Shown here one piece after another: positions 1-13,130 of a stretch of DNA of 64,000 bases; the stretch's first letter is position 1; the number at the start of each line of letters is the position of its first letter. This DNA is from Pseudomonas cedrina subsp. cedrina (lineage in GTDB: Bacteria; Pseudomonadota; Gammaproteobacteria; Pseudomonadales; Pseudomonadaceae): the NCBI RefSeq assembly GCF_001983175.1, contig NZ_MNPW01000008.1, forward strand, positions 299,408 through 363,407, in the 5' to 3' direction. The position numbers were made by a program, and so were the translations under genes. The notes beneath the pieces were generated by a model that was not told where the DNA came from, made no database searches, and was given only the letters and a program-made list of their open reading frames with translations.

Positions 1-1176
1 AGCGGCATGAACCTCAAGGGTGACCCGCTGGCGATGCAGCGCCTGAAAGAAGCCGCTGAGAAAGCCAAGATCGAACTGTCCTCGAGCATGTCGACCGATG
101 TGAACCTGCCGTACATCACTGCAGATGCCACCGGGCCTAAGCACTTGAACGTGAAGATTTCTCGCGCCAAGTTGGAAGCACTGGTTGAAGACCTGGTTCA
201 GCGCACCATCGAGCCATGCCGCATCGCCCTGAAAGACGCCGGTATCGACGTGGGTTCCATCAACGACGTGATCCTGGTCGGTGGCCAGACCCGCATGCCG
301 CTGGTGCAGCAGAAAGTTACCGAGTTCTTCGGTAAAGAAGCACGTAAAGACGTGAACCCGGACGAAGCGGTTGCCATGGGTGCTGCCATCCAGGGCGCGG
401 TATTGGCCGGTGACGTGAAAGACGTGCTGCTGCTGGACGTGAGCCCGCTGACCCTGGGTATCGAAACCATGGGTGGCGTAATGACTGCGCTGATCGAGAA
501 AAACACCACGATTCCTACCAAGAAATCCCAGGTGTTCTCGACTGCCGACGACAACCAGGGCGCCGTGACCATTCACGTGCTGCAAGGTGAGCGTAAGCAA
601 GCCGCCCAGAACAAATCCCTGGGCAAGTTCGACCTGGCCGAGATTCCACCAGCACCGCGTGGCGTGCCGCAAATCGAAGTGACCTTCGACATCGACGCCA
701 ACGGCATCCTGCACGTCGGCGCGAAAGACAAGGCGACCGGCAAAGAGCAGAAGATCACCATCAAGGCCAACTCCGGTCTGTCTGATGAAGAAATTCAACA
801 GATGATTCGTGATGCTGAAGCCAACGCCGATGCGGATGCCAAGTTTGCCGAACTGGCTGGCGCCCGTAACCAGGGTGATGCGCTGGTTCACTCGACGCGC
901 AAAATGGTCGCTGACGCTGGCGACAAAGTGACTGCGGAAGAGAAGGCCGCGATCGAAGCTGCCGTGGTTGCCCTGGAAGCCGCCGTCAAAGGCGACGACA
1001 AGGCCGCTATCGAAGCCAAGATCGAGGAGCTGTCCAAAGTCTCTGCCCCGGTTGCTCAGAAAATGTATGCCGAACAAGGTCAGCCAGCTGACGCTGCCGC
1101 GCAACAGGCAGAGCCTGAAGCCAAGCACGACGACGTTGTCGATGCCGAGTTCGAAGAAGTCAAAGACAACAAGTAA
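1..1176 (+). CDS. dnaK: Chaperone protein DnaK (Hsp70), 3' part
   Basis: The reading frame is already open at base 1 and ends in TAA, so the gene is cut by the window edge and only the last 391 codons are present. What remains starts inside the ATPase domain. The Hsp70 signature GGQTRMPLV is visible, followed by the interdomain linker and the start of the substrate-binding domain (DVLLLDVSPLTLGIE). The alpha-helical lid and an acidic tail ending EEVKDNK close the protein. DnaK is the ATP-driven cytoplasmic folding chaperone that works with DnaJ, encoded next on the same strand, and with GrpE, probably just upstream. The family and the partial state are not in doubt. Confidence 0.98.
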   Translation, partial: SGMNLKGDPLAMQRLKEAAEKAKIELSSSMSTDVNLPYITADATGPKHLNVKISRAKLEALVEDLVQRTIEPCRIALKDAGIDVGSINDVILVGGQTRMPLVQQKVTEFFGKEARKDVNPDEAVAMGAAIQGAVLAGDVKDVLLLDVSPLTLGIETMGGVMTALIEKNTTIPTKKSQVFSTADDNQGAVTIHVLQGERKQAAQNKSLGKFDLAEIPPAPRGVPQIEVTFDIDANGILHVGAKDKATGKEQKITIKANSGLSDEEIQQMIRDAEANADADAKFAELAGARNQGDALVHSTRKMVADAGDKVTAEEKAAIEAAVVALEAAVKGDDKAAIEAKIEELSKVSAPVAQKMYAEQGQPADAAAQQAEPEAKHDDVVDAEFEEVKDNK

Positions 1177-1492
1177 TTGGGTTGTCCGGTTGACCGCTTT
1201 CAAGCGGTGACTGGTAGGATGTCGCCGCGCGGGAGCTTGCTCCCGCGTTGGCGTGTCTGGGGTATGCGAATTTTTACAGCATGCGACAACGTGCGGATGC
1301 TGGCGGTGTGATCGGAAATGCTCCTGCTTTCCGAGTAATAAATACCGCGTTTTGGCCGGGTCCCTGGCTGAAAGTAGTAACGACCAGGATCGTTGAATTG
1401 ACGTGAGTTGGGTCCGGGCCTGTATTGGGGCTCAACGAGTTTGGCGGGGCTCAGGAGGGTCTGGCCGAACGTCCTTAAGAGTGCAAAGACTT
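1177..1492 (+). other. dnaK-dnaJ intergenic region with REP-like palindrome and possible dnaJ promoter
   Basis: This 316-base gap holds no gene I can support. A short hairpin (CCGCT/AGCGG) follows dnaK at 1193-1206 without a strong T run. A 9-bp perfect stem built on GGGAGC/GCTCCC lies at 1228-1247 and looks like the single REP sequences scattered through Pseudomonas intergenic DNA. A possible sigma70 promoter for dnaJ reads TTGACG (1398-1403), a 17-base spacer, then TGTATT (1421-1426), so dnaJ may be transcribed separately as well as by read-through from dnaK. Confidence 0.5.
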
Positions 1493-2617
1493 ATGGCAAA
1501 GCGTGACTATTACGAAGTGTTGGGTGTGGAGCGCGGCTCCAGCGAGGCGGACCTGAAGAAGGCCTACCGTCGCCTGGCGATGAAGCATCACCCGGACCGT
1601 AATCCGGACAGCAAAGAATCCGAAGAGATGTTCAAGGAGGCCAACGAGGCCTACGAATGCCTGTCTGATCCCAACAAGCGTGCGGCCTACGACCAGTATG
1701 GTCATGCGGGCGTCGACCCGAGCATGGGTGGCGGCGGTGCCGGTTTTGGCGGTCAGAATTTCTCCGACATTTTCGGCGACGTATTCAGTGATTTCTTCGG
1801 CGGTGGCCGGGGCGGCCAGCGTGGTGGCGCCCAGCGCGGCAGCGATTTGCGTTACACCCTGGAATTGAACCTGGAAGAAGCCGTGCGCGGTACCAGCGTC
1901 AATATCCGCGTGCCAACGCTGGTCAACTGCAAGCCGTGCGATGGTTCGGGTGCCAAGAAAGGCTCATCGCCGATCACCTGCCCGACCTGCGGCGGCATCG
2001 GCCAGGTCCGTATGCAGCAAGGCTTCTTCTCGGTGCAGCAGACCTGCCCGCGTTGCCATGGCCAGGGCAAGATCATTTCCGACCCGTGCGACGCCTGCCA
2101 CGGCGAAGGTCGCGTCGAAGAGTACAAGACCCTGTCGGTGAAAGTGCCGGCGGGCGTGGACACCGGTGACCGCATTCGCCTTTCGGGTGAAGGCGAGGCG
2201 GGTGCCCAGGGCGGCCCTACGGGCGATCTGTACGTGGTGATCAATGTGCGTGAGCACTCGATCTTCCAGCGCGACGGCAAGCACCTGTTCTGCGAAGTGC
2301 CGATCAGCTTTGTCGATGCCGCCCTGGGTGGCGAGCTGGAAATCCCGACGCTCGACGGTCGCGTCAAACTGAAGATCCCTGAGGGTACTCAAACCGGCAA
2401 GCAGTTCCGTATCCGTGGCAAAGGCGTTGCGCCGGTGCGCGGTGGTGGAGCGGGCGACCTGATGTGCCGCGTCGCGGTTGAAACGCCGGTCAACCTGGGG
2501 CGGCGTCAGCGCGAACTGTTGGAAGAGTTCCGCAGCTCCCTGGAAGGCGATGACTCGCACTCGCCGAAAACCACGGGCTTCTTCGATGGTGTGAAGCGCT
2601 TCTTCGGCGACCTGTAA
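1493..2617 (+). CDS. dnaJ: Chaperone protein DnaJ (Hsp40)
   Basis: Co-chaperone that delivers unfolded proteins to DnaK and stimulates its ATPase. The ATG at 1493 gives the usual 374 residues beginning MAKRDYYEVLG; the frame is open further upstream, but that stretch does not resemble DnaJ. The J domain (about 1-70) has its HPD triad at 33-35. A Gly/Phe-rich region follows at about 75-120. Four CxxCxGxG zinc repeats run from about residue 146 to 206 (CKPCDGSG, CPTCGGIG, CPRCHGQG, CDACHGEG), then the two C-terminal substrate-binding domains. All key residues are present, so this is a full type I DnaJ. Confidence 0.98.
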   Translation: MAKRDYYEVLGVERGSSEADLKKAYRRLAMKHHPDRNPDSKESEEMFKEANEAYECLSDPNKRAAYDQYGHAGVDPSMGGGGAGFGGQNFSDIFGDVFSDFFGGGRGGQRGGAQRGSDLRYTLELNLEEAVRGTSVNIRVPTLVNCKPCDGSGAKKGSSPITCPTCGGIGQVRMQQGFFSVQQTCPRCHGQGKIISDPCDACHGEGRVEEYKTLSVKVPAGVDTGDRIRLSGEGEAGAQGGPTGDLYVVINVREHSIFQRDGKHLFCEVPISFVDAALGGELEIPTLDGRVKLKIPEGTQTGKQFRIRGKGVAPVRGGGAGDLMCRVAVETPVNLGRRQRELLEEFRSSLEGDDSHSPKTTGFFDGVKRFFGDL

Positions 2618-2627
2618 GGAATTGAAT

Positions 2628-3434
2628 ATGCGACGTATAGCCGTAATGGGCGCAGCCGGGCGCATGGGCAAGACGCTGGTGGAGGCGGTACAGCTGCGTT
2701 CGCCAGCCTCTGGCCTGACGGCGGCGATTGTTCGTCCGGGCAGCACGTTGATCGGCGCGGACGCGGGTGAGTTGGCTTCATTGGGGCGTATCGGCGTTTC
2801 GTTGTCCGGCAACCTGGAGCAGGTGGCCGATGAGTTCGATGTGCTGATCGATTTCACCCTGCCGGAAGTGATGCTGAAAAACCTGGCGTTCTGCCGTAAG
2901 GCGGGCAAGGCCATGGTAATCGGCACCACCGGGTTGACGGCGGAGCAAAAGCATTTGCTGGCGGACGCGGGCAAGGATATTCCCATCGTCTTCGCCGCCA
3001 ACTTCAGCGTCGGCGTGAACCTGTCGCTCAAATTGCTCGACCTCGCGGCGCGGGTGTTGGGTGACGAGGCGGATATCGAGATCATCGAGACCCACCACCG
3101 TCACAAGATCGATGCGCCGTCGGGCACTGCCTTGCGCATGGGTGAAGCGATTGCCGATGCACTGGGCCGCGATTTGTCGAAAGTGGCGGTGTACGGTCGT
3201 GAAGGCCATACCGGCGCGCGTGCGCGTGACACCATTGGTTTTGCAACGGTGCGCGGTGGCGATGTGGTCGGTGATCACACCGTGTTGTTCGCCAGTGAAG
3301 GCGAGCGCCTGGAAATCACCCACAAGGCGTCCAGTCGCATGACCTTTGCCAAGGGTGCGGTGCGTGCTGCGCTCTGGTTGGAGGGTCGTGAGCCGGGCCT
3401 GTATGACATGCGTGATGTGCTGGATCTGCACTAA
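2628..3434 (+). CDS. dapB: 4-hydroxy-tetrahydrodipicolinate reductase
   Basis: NAD(P)H-dependent reductase of the diaminopimelate/lysine pathway, needed for lysine and peptidoglycan precursors. The ATG at 2628 follows GTAAGGA and begins MRRIAVMGAAGRMG, with the nucleotide-binding GxxGxxG at residues 8-14. The catalytic region ETHHRHKIDAPSGTA carries the histidine pair at 156-157 and the conserved lysine. At 268 residues it has normal family length. It starts 10 bases after dnaJ, so it may share its transcript, and a terminator follows. Confidence 0.97.
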   Translation: MRRIAVMGAAGRMGKTLVEAVQLRSPASGLTAAIVRPGSTLIGADAGELASLGRIGVSLSGNLEQVADEFDVLIDFTLPEVMLKNLAFCRKAGKAMVIGTTGLTAEQKHLLADAGKDIPIVFAANFSVGVNLSLKLLDLAARVLGDEADIEIIETHHRHKIDAPSGTALRMGEAIADALGRDLSKVAVYGREGHTGARARDTIGFATVRGGDVVGDHTVLFASEGERLEITHKASSRMTFAKGAVRAALWLEGREPGLYDMRDVLDLH

Positions 3435-3449
3435 TCAGTAGCTAAAACA

Positions 3450-3482
3450 GGGCCTCAAGCTTATGCTTAGGCCCCGTTTTTA
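3450..3482 (+). terminator. Rho-independent terminator after dapB
   Basis: A G/C-rich stem (GGGCCT-AAGC against GCTT-GGCCC, with one bulge) has a TTAT loop and is followed by GTTTTT. It lies 16 bases after the dapB stop and probably ends the dnaK/dnaJ/dapB transcripts. Confidence 0.8.
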
Positions 3483-3566
3483 CCCGCTAAGCGACGTCCT
3501 GTCGCATTCCCCTGCCTTTAAGGCTCATTAGCGGTGGACCAAAAAAGCCTTTTTCTGTAAGCTACA

Positions 3567-3589
3567 GCTTTAGTGTGTCCACTAAAAGC
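3567..3589 (+). promoter_or_regulatory. Stem-loop in carA upstream region
   Basis: GCTTTAGTG and CACTAAAAGC form a near-perfect stem with a 4-base loop. Just before it, CTGTA-AGC-TACAG (3555-3567) is a second small palindrome. They lie in the 260-base dapB-carA gap and may be operators or leader RNA structures. I cannot tell which. Confidence 0.35.
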
Positions 3590-3697
3590 GCGCAGAATAA
3601 TTCAGTGAAGAAGCGGGGTGACGTGTCCATACGTCACTCCGCTTTTTTGCAACCTGCGATCGCCCTTTCAGGCTTTATTTACGGGAGGTCTTCTTGA
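3575..3697 (+). CDS. Possible 40-codon upstream reading frame overlapping the carA start
   Basis: A frame starting with GTG at 3575 runs without a stop for 40 codons and ends with the TGA at 3695-3697. That stop overlaps the TTG start of carA (3694), an arrangement often seen in translational coupling. No convincing ribosome binding site precedes the GTG, codon use is unremarkable, and the frame passes through the leader hairpin. It could be a leader peptide coupling carA translation to upstream ribosomes, or chance. I recognise no homologue. Confidence 0.2.
   Translation: MSTKSAQNNSVKKRGDVSIRHSAFLQPAIALSGFIYGRSS
3612..3648 (+). terminator. Terminator-like hairpin 45 bases before carA (candidate attenuator)
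   Basis: AGCGGGGTGACGT (3612-3624) pairs over 13 bp, with one G-U, to ACGTCACTCCGCT (3631-3643) and is followed directly by a T run. The shape is that of an intrinsic terminator. There is no gene just before it and carA starts 45 bases after it, so it is better placed to attenuate carA transcription than to end dapB, which already has its own terminator. Confidence 0.7.
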
Positions 3698-4830
3698 CTA
3701 AGCCAGCCATACTCGCCCTTGCTGATGGCAGCATTTTTCGCGGCGAAGCCATTGGAGCCGACGGTCAAACCGTTGGAGAGGTGGTGTTCAACACCGCCAT
3801 GACCGGCTATCAGGAAATCCTTACCGATCCTTCCTACGCCCAACAGATCGTTACCCTGACCTATCCGCACATCGGCAACACCGGTACTACACCGGAAGAC
3901 GTTGAGTCCGATCGTGTCTGGTCGGCCGGTCTGGTGATTCGTGACCTGCCACTGGTTGCGAGCAACTGGCGTAACACGATGTCGCTCTCCGATTACCTGA
4001 AAGCCAACAACGTTGTGGCGATCGCCGGTATCGATACGCGCCGCCTGACACGCATCCTGCGTGAAAAAGGTTCGCAGAACGGCTGCATCATGGTCGGTGA
4101 GAATATCTCCGAGGAGGCGGCGATTGCCGCTGCGCAAGGTTTCCCTGGCCTCAAAGGCATGGACCTGGCGAAAGTCGTCAGCGTCAAAGAGAAGTACGAG
4201 TGGCGTTCCACTGTCTGGGACCTGAAGACCGACAGCCATGCGACAATCGATGCCGCTGAGTTGCCTTACCATGTTGTGGCCTACGACTACGGCGTCAAGT
4301 ACAACATCCTGCGCATGCTGGTTGAGCGCGGCTGCCGCGTGACCGTAGTGCCGGCGCAAACGCCTGCCAGCGACGTGCTTGCCCTGCAGCCGGACGGCGT
4401 GTTCCTGTCCAACGGCCCCGGTGACCCGGAGCCCTGCGACTATGCCATCCAGGCCATCAAGGACGTGCTGGAGACCGACATTCCGGTGTTCGGTATCTGC
4501 CTCGGCCACCAGTTGCTGGCCCTGGCCTCCGGCGCCAAGACCCTGAAAATGGGTCACGGCCACCACGGCGCCAACCACCCCGTGCAAGACCTGGACACCG
4601 GCATCGTCATGATCACCAGCCAGAACCACGGTTTTGCGGTGGATGAAGCGACCCTGCCGGCGAACGTGCGCGCCATCCACAAGTCGCTGTTCGACGGTTC
4701 CCTGCAAGGCATCGAGCGCACCGACAAGAGCGCGTTCAGCTTCCAGGGCCACCCTGAAGCCAGCCCCGGCCCGAACGACGTAGCGCCGCTGTTCGACCGT
4801 TTCATCAATGAGATGGCCAAGCGACGCTGA
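3694..4830 (+). CDS. carA: Carbamoyl-phosphate synthase small (glutaminase) subunit
   Basis: Hydrolyses glutamine and feeds ammonia to CarB to make carbamoyl phosphate for arginine and pyrimidines. Translation starts at TTG 3694 behind a good GGGAGG at 3682-3687, giving MTKPAILALADG and 378 residues. The N-terminal CarA-specific domain covers about 1-185. The C-terminal class I glutamine amidotransferase has nucleophile C269 (FGICLGHQ), H353 and E355 (GHPEA). It is first in the carA-carB-greA cluster; in P. aeruginosa carA-orf-carB-greA is a described operon. The rare TTG start may limit expression. Confidence 0.97.
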   Translation: MTKPAILALADGSIFRGEAIGADGQTVGEVVFNTAMTGYQEILTDPSYAQQIVTLTYPHIGNTGTTPEDVESDRVWSAGLVIRDLPLVASNWRNTMSLSDYLKANNVVAIAGIDTRRLTRILREKGSQNGCIMVGENISEEAAIAAAQGFPGLKGMDLAKVVSVKEKYEWRSTVWDLKTDSHATIDAAELPYHVVAYDYGVKYNILRMLVERGCRVTVVPAQTPASDVLALQPDGVFLSNGPGDPEPCDYAIQAIKDVLETDIPVFGICLGHQLLALASGAKTLKMGHGHHGANHPVQDLDTGIVMITSQNHGFAVDEATLPANVRAIHKSLFDGSLQGIERTDKSAFSFQGHPEASPGPNDVAPLFDRFINEMAKRR

Positions 4831-4837
4831 CTGAGCA

Positions 4838-4880
4838 GCCTGCGGGCGGCCCCGAATATCGGTGGCCCCCGCAGGCTTTT
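4838..4880 (+). terminator. Strong hairpin with T run between carA and carB
   Basis: GCCTGCGGG-C-GGCC (4838-4851) pairs with GGCC-CCCGCAGGC (4864-4876) and is followed by TTTT. It sits inside the operon, 8 bases after the carA stop, so it would give partial termination or protect the 3' end of a carA-only message. No gene lies between carA and carB here. Confidence 0.6.
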
Positions 4881-4935
4881 CAAAGAGTGTTCAAGACGGC
4901 TTGCCGACTGACCTGCGGATTTGAGTGACAAACCC

Positions 4936-8153
<3,218 letters not shown>

Positions 8154-8157
<4 letters not shown>

Positions 8158-8636
8158 GCATAACCAAATACCCGATGACCGTTCAGGGCGCTCGCGCCCT
8201 GGAAGAGGAACACGCCCACCTGACCAAGGTCGTTCGTCCAAAGCTGAGCCAGGATATCGGTACGGCCCGCGAGCTGGGTGACCTGAAGGAAAACGCCGAA
8301 TACCACGCTGCTCGCGAGCAGCAGGGTATGGTCGAGGCGCGCATCCGTGACATCGAAGGCCGCATGCAGAACGCGGTGATCATCGACGTGACGACCATTC
8401 CACATACCGGCAAGGTGATTTTCGGCACCACCGTGGAAATCGCCAACGTCGAGACGGATGAGCGCGTGGTCTACCAAATCGTGGGTGAAGACGAGGCTGA
8501 CTTCAAACTTGGCAAGATCTCCGTCGGTTCACCCCTTGCCCGCGCCTTGATTGCCAAGGAAGAGGGGGATGTGGTGTCCGTGAAAACCCCTGGCGGCGTG
8601 ATCGAGTACGAGATTGTTGAAGTTCGTCACATCTGA
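8154..8636 (+). CDS. greA: Transcription elongation factor GreA
   Basis: Rescues backtracked RNA polymerase by stimulating cleavage of the nascent RNA. It has 160 residues: an N-terminal antiparallel coiled coil (about 1-78), with the acidic tip carrying GDLKENAEYH, then an FKBP-like C-terminal domain with the GKVIFGTTVE and GSPLARALI segments. The ATG at 8154 overlaps the carB stop by four bases. A second in-frame ATG at 8175 (MTVQGARALEEE) is a possible alternative start and is closer to the usual GreA N-terminus. Confidence 0.97.
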
Positions 8637-8641
8637 AAGAC

Positions 8642-8664
8642 GGCGCCCGCTTCGTGCGGGCGCC
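8642..8664 (+). promoter_or_regulatory. Perfect 9-bp hairpin touching the next start codon
   Basis: GGCGCCCGC and GCGGGCGCC pair perfectly around a TTCGT loop. The stem ends at the base before the ATG at 8665. There is no T run, so it is not a simple terminator. It would hinder initiation at 8665, or it may mark the 3' end of the greA message. Confidence 0.55.
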
Positions 8665-9069
8665 ATGCTCTGGCAGCTCTCCCAGATGCTCTGGGTCGGC
8701 GGCCTGTGGTTGCTGCACATTGGTGTATTACCGGCGCTGGGCCTGATTGGCCTGGCGCCGTTGCTGGTCGATGAGATCGATGGATTGCTCAGTGCGTTGC
8801 TGGTAGGTTTTGCGGCGGCGTGCGTGACGCTCCAGGCGTTGGTGCTGGTCAAGGCCGAGGGCTTGGGGAGTTTGTGGCGCGATATTCGCGGGCAACTGCT
8901 GTTGATGGCGCTGTATGCGTGCGCAATGTATTGCATTGTGCATGTCTGGCTGCCGGAGGCGTTGCGCTGGCAGCTATTCAGCTATCTTGTGCTAGGGTTC
9001 TCCGGCCTGGTGCTGGTTGTACAACCCGCACCGGGATGGAGTGGCGGGGCGCGCGAAGCACGCCCCTGA
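8665..9069 (+). CDS. DUF4149-type small membrane protein
   Basis: A 134-residue hydrophobic protein with about four membrane segments (WVGGLWLLHIGVLPALG near 10-30, then LLSALLVGFAAACV, LLLMALYACAMYCIV, YLVLGFSGLVLVV) and a short charged tail. It resembles the DUF4149 family found next to greA and yhbY in pseudomonads. Its function is unknown. The start is uncertain. ATG 8665 begins MLWQLSQMLWVGG but has a hairpin instead of a ribosome binding site directly before it. A TTG at 8614, overlapping greA, would add 17 arginine-rich residues. Inner membrane location is inferred. Confidence 0.8.
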   Translation: MLWQLSQMLWVGGLWLLHIGVLPALGLIGLAPLLVDEIDGLLSALLVGFAAACVTLQALVLVKAEGLGSLWRDIRGQLLLMALYACAMYCIVHVWLPEALRWQLFSYLVLGFSGLVLVVQPAPGWSGGAREARP

Positions 9070-9077
9070 CCCTTGTT

Positions 9078-9386
9078 TTACTTGAAGCGATGAACGTTCG
9101 ACAGCTGCTTGTTGACGCTGAAGTTCTTGCGATACAGCAGCGCCATCTTGCCGATGACCTGAACCAAGTCCGCCTTGCCCACCTTGCACAGTTCTGCAAC
9201 GGCAGCCAGGCGCGCTTCGCGATCAAGGATGTTGACCTTGATCTTGATCAGTTCGTGATCGTTCAGTGCGCGTTCAAATTCGGCTAACACACCTTCAGTC
9301 AAGCCGTTATCTGCCACAATCAGAACTGGTTTCAGATGGTGGCCAATGGACTTGTACTGTTTCTTCTGCTCTTGAGTGAGCGGCAT
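9078..9386 (-). CDS. yhbY: YhbY-family CRM-domain RNA-binding protein
   Basis: A 102-residue single CRM-domain protein beginning MPLTQEQKKQYKSIGHHLKP. YhbY proteins associate with the large ribosomal subunit precursor and are thought to help its assembly. The conserved GxxLKPxxxVxxxGLTE pattern is at about 15-35. It is the only minus-strand gene in the first 26 kb. It is divergent from rlmE, another 50S maturation factor, and ends 8 bases from the DUF4149 gene, to which it is convergent. Confidence 0.93.
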   Translation of the reverse strand: MPLTQEQKKQYKSIGHHLKPVLIVADNGLTEGVLAEFERALNDHELIKIKVNILDREARLAAVAELCKVGKADLVQVIGKMALLYRKNFSVNKQLSNVHRFK

Positions 9387-9492
9387 AATCTGACCCCTGC
9401 GTCTGATCTTGTAAAAAGCGGCGGCCAGTTTACCCGAGCGAGTCCGGGACCGCCCAGTTAATCACGACCCGTTTTATTTTTCGAGGTGGCCC

Positions 9493-10143
9493 GTGGCCCG
9501 TTCCAAAACCAGCCTTAAGTGGCTACAAGAACATTTCAACGATCCTTACGTCAAAAAGGCGCAAAAGGACGGCTACCGTTCCCGGGCCAGCTACAAGCTG
9601 CTGGAGATCCAGGACAAGGACAAATTGATCCGCCCCGGCATGAGTGTTATTGACCTGGGCGCGGCGCCGGGTGGCTGGTCTCAGGTGACCAGTCGTCTGA
9701 TTGGTGGGCAGGGCCGCTTGATCGCTTCCGACATCCTGGAGATGGACAGCATCCCGGATGTGACCTTTGTTCACGGCGATTTCACCCAAGATACGGTGCT
9801 CGCAGAGATTCTCGAGGCTGTGGGAAATTCCCAGGTAGACCTTGTGATTTCAGACATGGCCCCCAATATGAGTGGATTACCGGCCGTCGATATGCCGCGC
9901 GCGATGTTCCTTTGTGAGCTGGCGCTGGATTTGGCGGGTCGGGTTCTGCGTCCTGGTGGTGATTTTCTGGTGAAAGTCTTCCAGGGCGAAGGGTTTGACG
10001 AGTACCACAAGAACATCCGCAAGCTGTTCGACAAGGTGCAGACGCGCAAGCCTGACTCTTCCCGGGACCGGTCTCGGGAGCAATATCTGCTCTGCCGCGG
10101 CTTCCGCGGCGTAGAAGGCGCTGCGAGCGAAGAGCGTTTTTAA
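9493..10143 (+). CDS. rlmE: 23S rRNA 2'-O-ribose U2552 methyltransferase
   Basis: FtsJ/RrmJ methyltransferase that modifies U2552 of 23S rRNA late in 50S assembly. The start is GTG 9493 behind GAGGTGG, giving MARSKTSLKWLQEHF and 216 residues. The SAM motif I is VIDLGAAPGGWSQ near 53-65. The catalytic K-D-K-E set can be traced: a Lys in SRASYKLLEI, Asp in ISDMAPNMSG, Lys in GDFLVKVFQGEG, and Glu in SREQYLL. In E. coli it is a heat-shock gene next to ftsH, and ftsH follows here as well. Confidence 0.97.
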   Translation: MARSKTSLKWLQEHFNDPYVKKAQKDGYRSRASYKLLEIQDKDKLIRPGMSVIDLGAAPGGWSQVTSRLIGGQGRLIASDILEMDSIPDVTFVHGDFTQDTVLAEILEAVGNSQVDLVISDMAPNMSGLPAVDMPRAMFLCELALDLAGRVLRPGGDFLVKVFQGEGFDEYHKNIRKLFDKVQTRKPDSSRDRSREQYLLCRGFRGVEGAASEERF

Positions 10144-10334
10144 GGAATTCGAGGAGGGCGATAGGTTTTTTTATTTCGCTTTCGTCACGAAGCTTTACGA
10201 ATATTGTGTAGTCAAAGTTTCACAAAGGGTTACAGACGGCGCCTGCCAGAGTTGTAGGTAATGTAGTAAGTTAGGCCGGTGAATATCATGCGAAGCACGC
10301 GCCAGTAGCGGAGCTTGCTTCAGAGGGTAGTTAA

Positions 10335-12254
<1,920 letters not shown>

Positions 12255-12262
12255 GGTTTGAA

Positions 12263-13114
12263 ATGACTTCTGTGTCGTCCTCCACCCGGTTGCCTTGCGG
12301 CAACCGGGTTCTTGATTTGGCTCATACGCATGTCATGGGCATCCTCAACGTAACTCCCGACTCCTTTTCCGATGGTGGCCGCTTCAGCCAGCTTGATGCT
12401 GCCTTGCGTCATGCCGAGGCGATGGTGGCGGCGGGCGCGACGCTGATTGATGTGGGCGGTGAGTCGACTCGGCCTGGTGCGCGCATGGTTTCTCCCTTGG
12501 AGGAGCTGGAGAGGGTGGCGCCAATCGTCGAGCGTATTGCGCGTGAACTGGACGTGATCATTTCGGTGGATACGTCGACGCCTGCGGTGATGCGCGAAAC
12601 TGCGCGCCTGGGAGCAGGCCTGATCAACGATGTGCGCGCTCTGCAGCGTGACGGTGCCCTTGATGCCGCTGCCGCGACCGGTTTGCCGGTGTGCCTGATG
12701 CATATGCGTGGCGAGCCCGGGAATATGCAGGACAGTCCTCACTATGATGATCTGGTCGGCGAAGTGAGTGGTTTTCTCGCCGAGCGAATTGCTCAGTGCG
12801 CTGCCGTCGGGATTGCTGCGCACAAGATCATCCTCGACCCCGGCTTCGGCTTTGCCAAGACCCTGCAGCACAATTTAAGCCTGTTCAAGCATATGGAGTC
12901 CTTGCATCGCCTTGGGCGGCCGCTGCTGGTCGGCGTTTCGCGCAAGAGCATGATAGGGCTCGCCCTGAATCGTCCGGTGGGCGAGCGGTTGTACGGTGGG
13001 CTTGCACTGGCGGCGCTTGCGGTAGCCAAGGGCGCACGTATCTTGCGTGTGCATGATGTCGCCGAGACAGTGGATGTGGTGCGTATGATTACCGCGGTAG
13101 AATCAGCCGAATAA
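12263..13114 (+). CDS. folP: Dihydropteroate synthase
   Basis: Condenses p-aminobenzoate with dihydropterin pyrophosphate in folate synthesis; the sulfonamide target. It has 283 residues with the family motifs in order: ILNVTPDSFSDGG near 28-40, GGESTRPGA near 70, INDVRAL in mid-protein, and LDPGFGFAKT near 192. The ATG at 12263 is 8 bases after the ftsH stop, so the ftsH-folP-glmM group is probably one transcript, as in many gammaproteobacteria. The pathway partner folK is at 37 kb. Confidence 0.97.
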   Translation: MTSVSSSTRLPCGNRVLDLAHTHVMGILNVTPDSFSDGGRFSQLDAALRHAEAMVAAGATLIDVGGESTRPGARMVSPLEELERVAPIVERIARELDVIISVDTSTPAVMRETARLGAGLINDVRALQRDGALDAAAATGLPVCLMHMRGEPGNMQDSPHYDDLVGEVSGFLAERIAQCAAVGIAAHKIILDPGFGFAKTLQHNLSLFKHMESLHRLGRPLLVGVSRKSMIGLALNRPVGERLYGGLALAALAVAKGARILRVHDVAETVDVVRMITAVESAE

Positions 13115-13130
13115 GAATGATGGAGCACTT

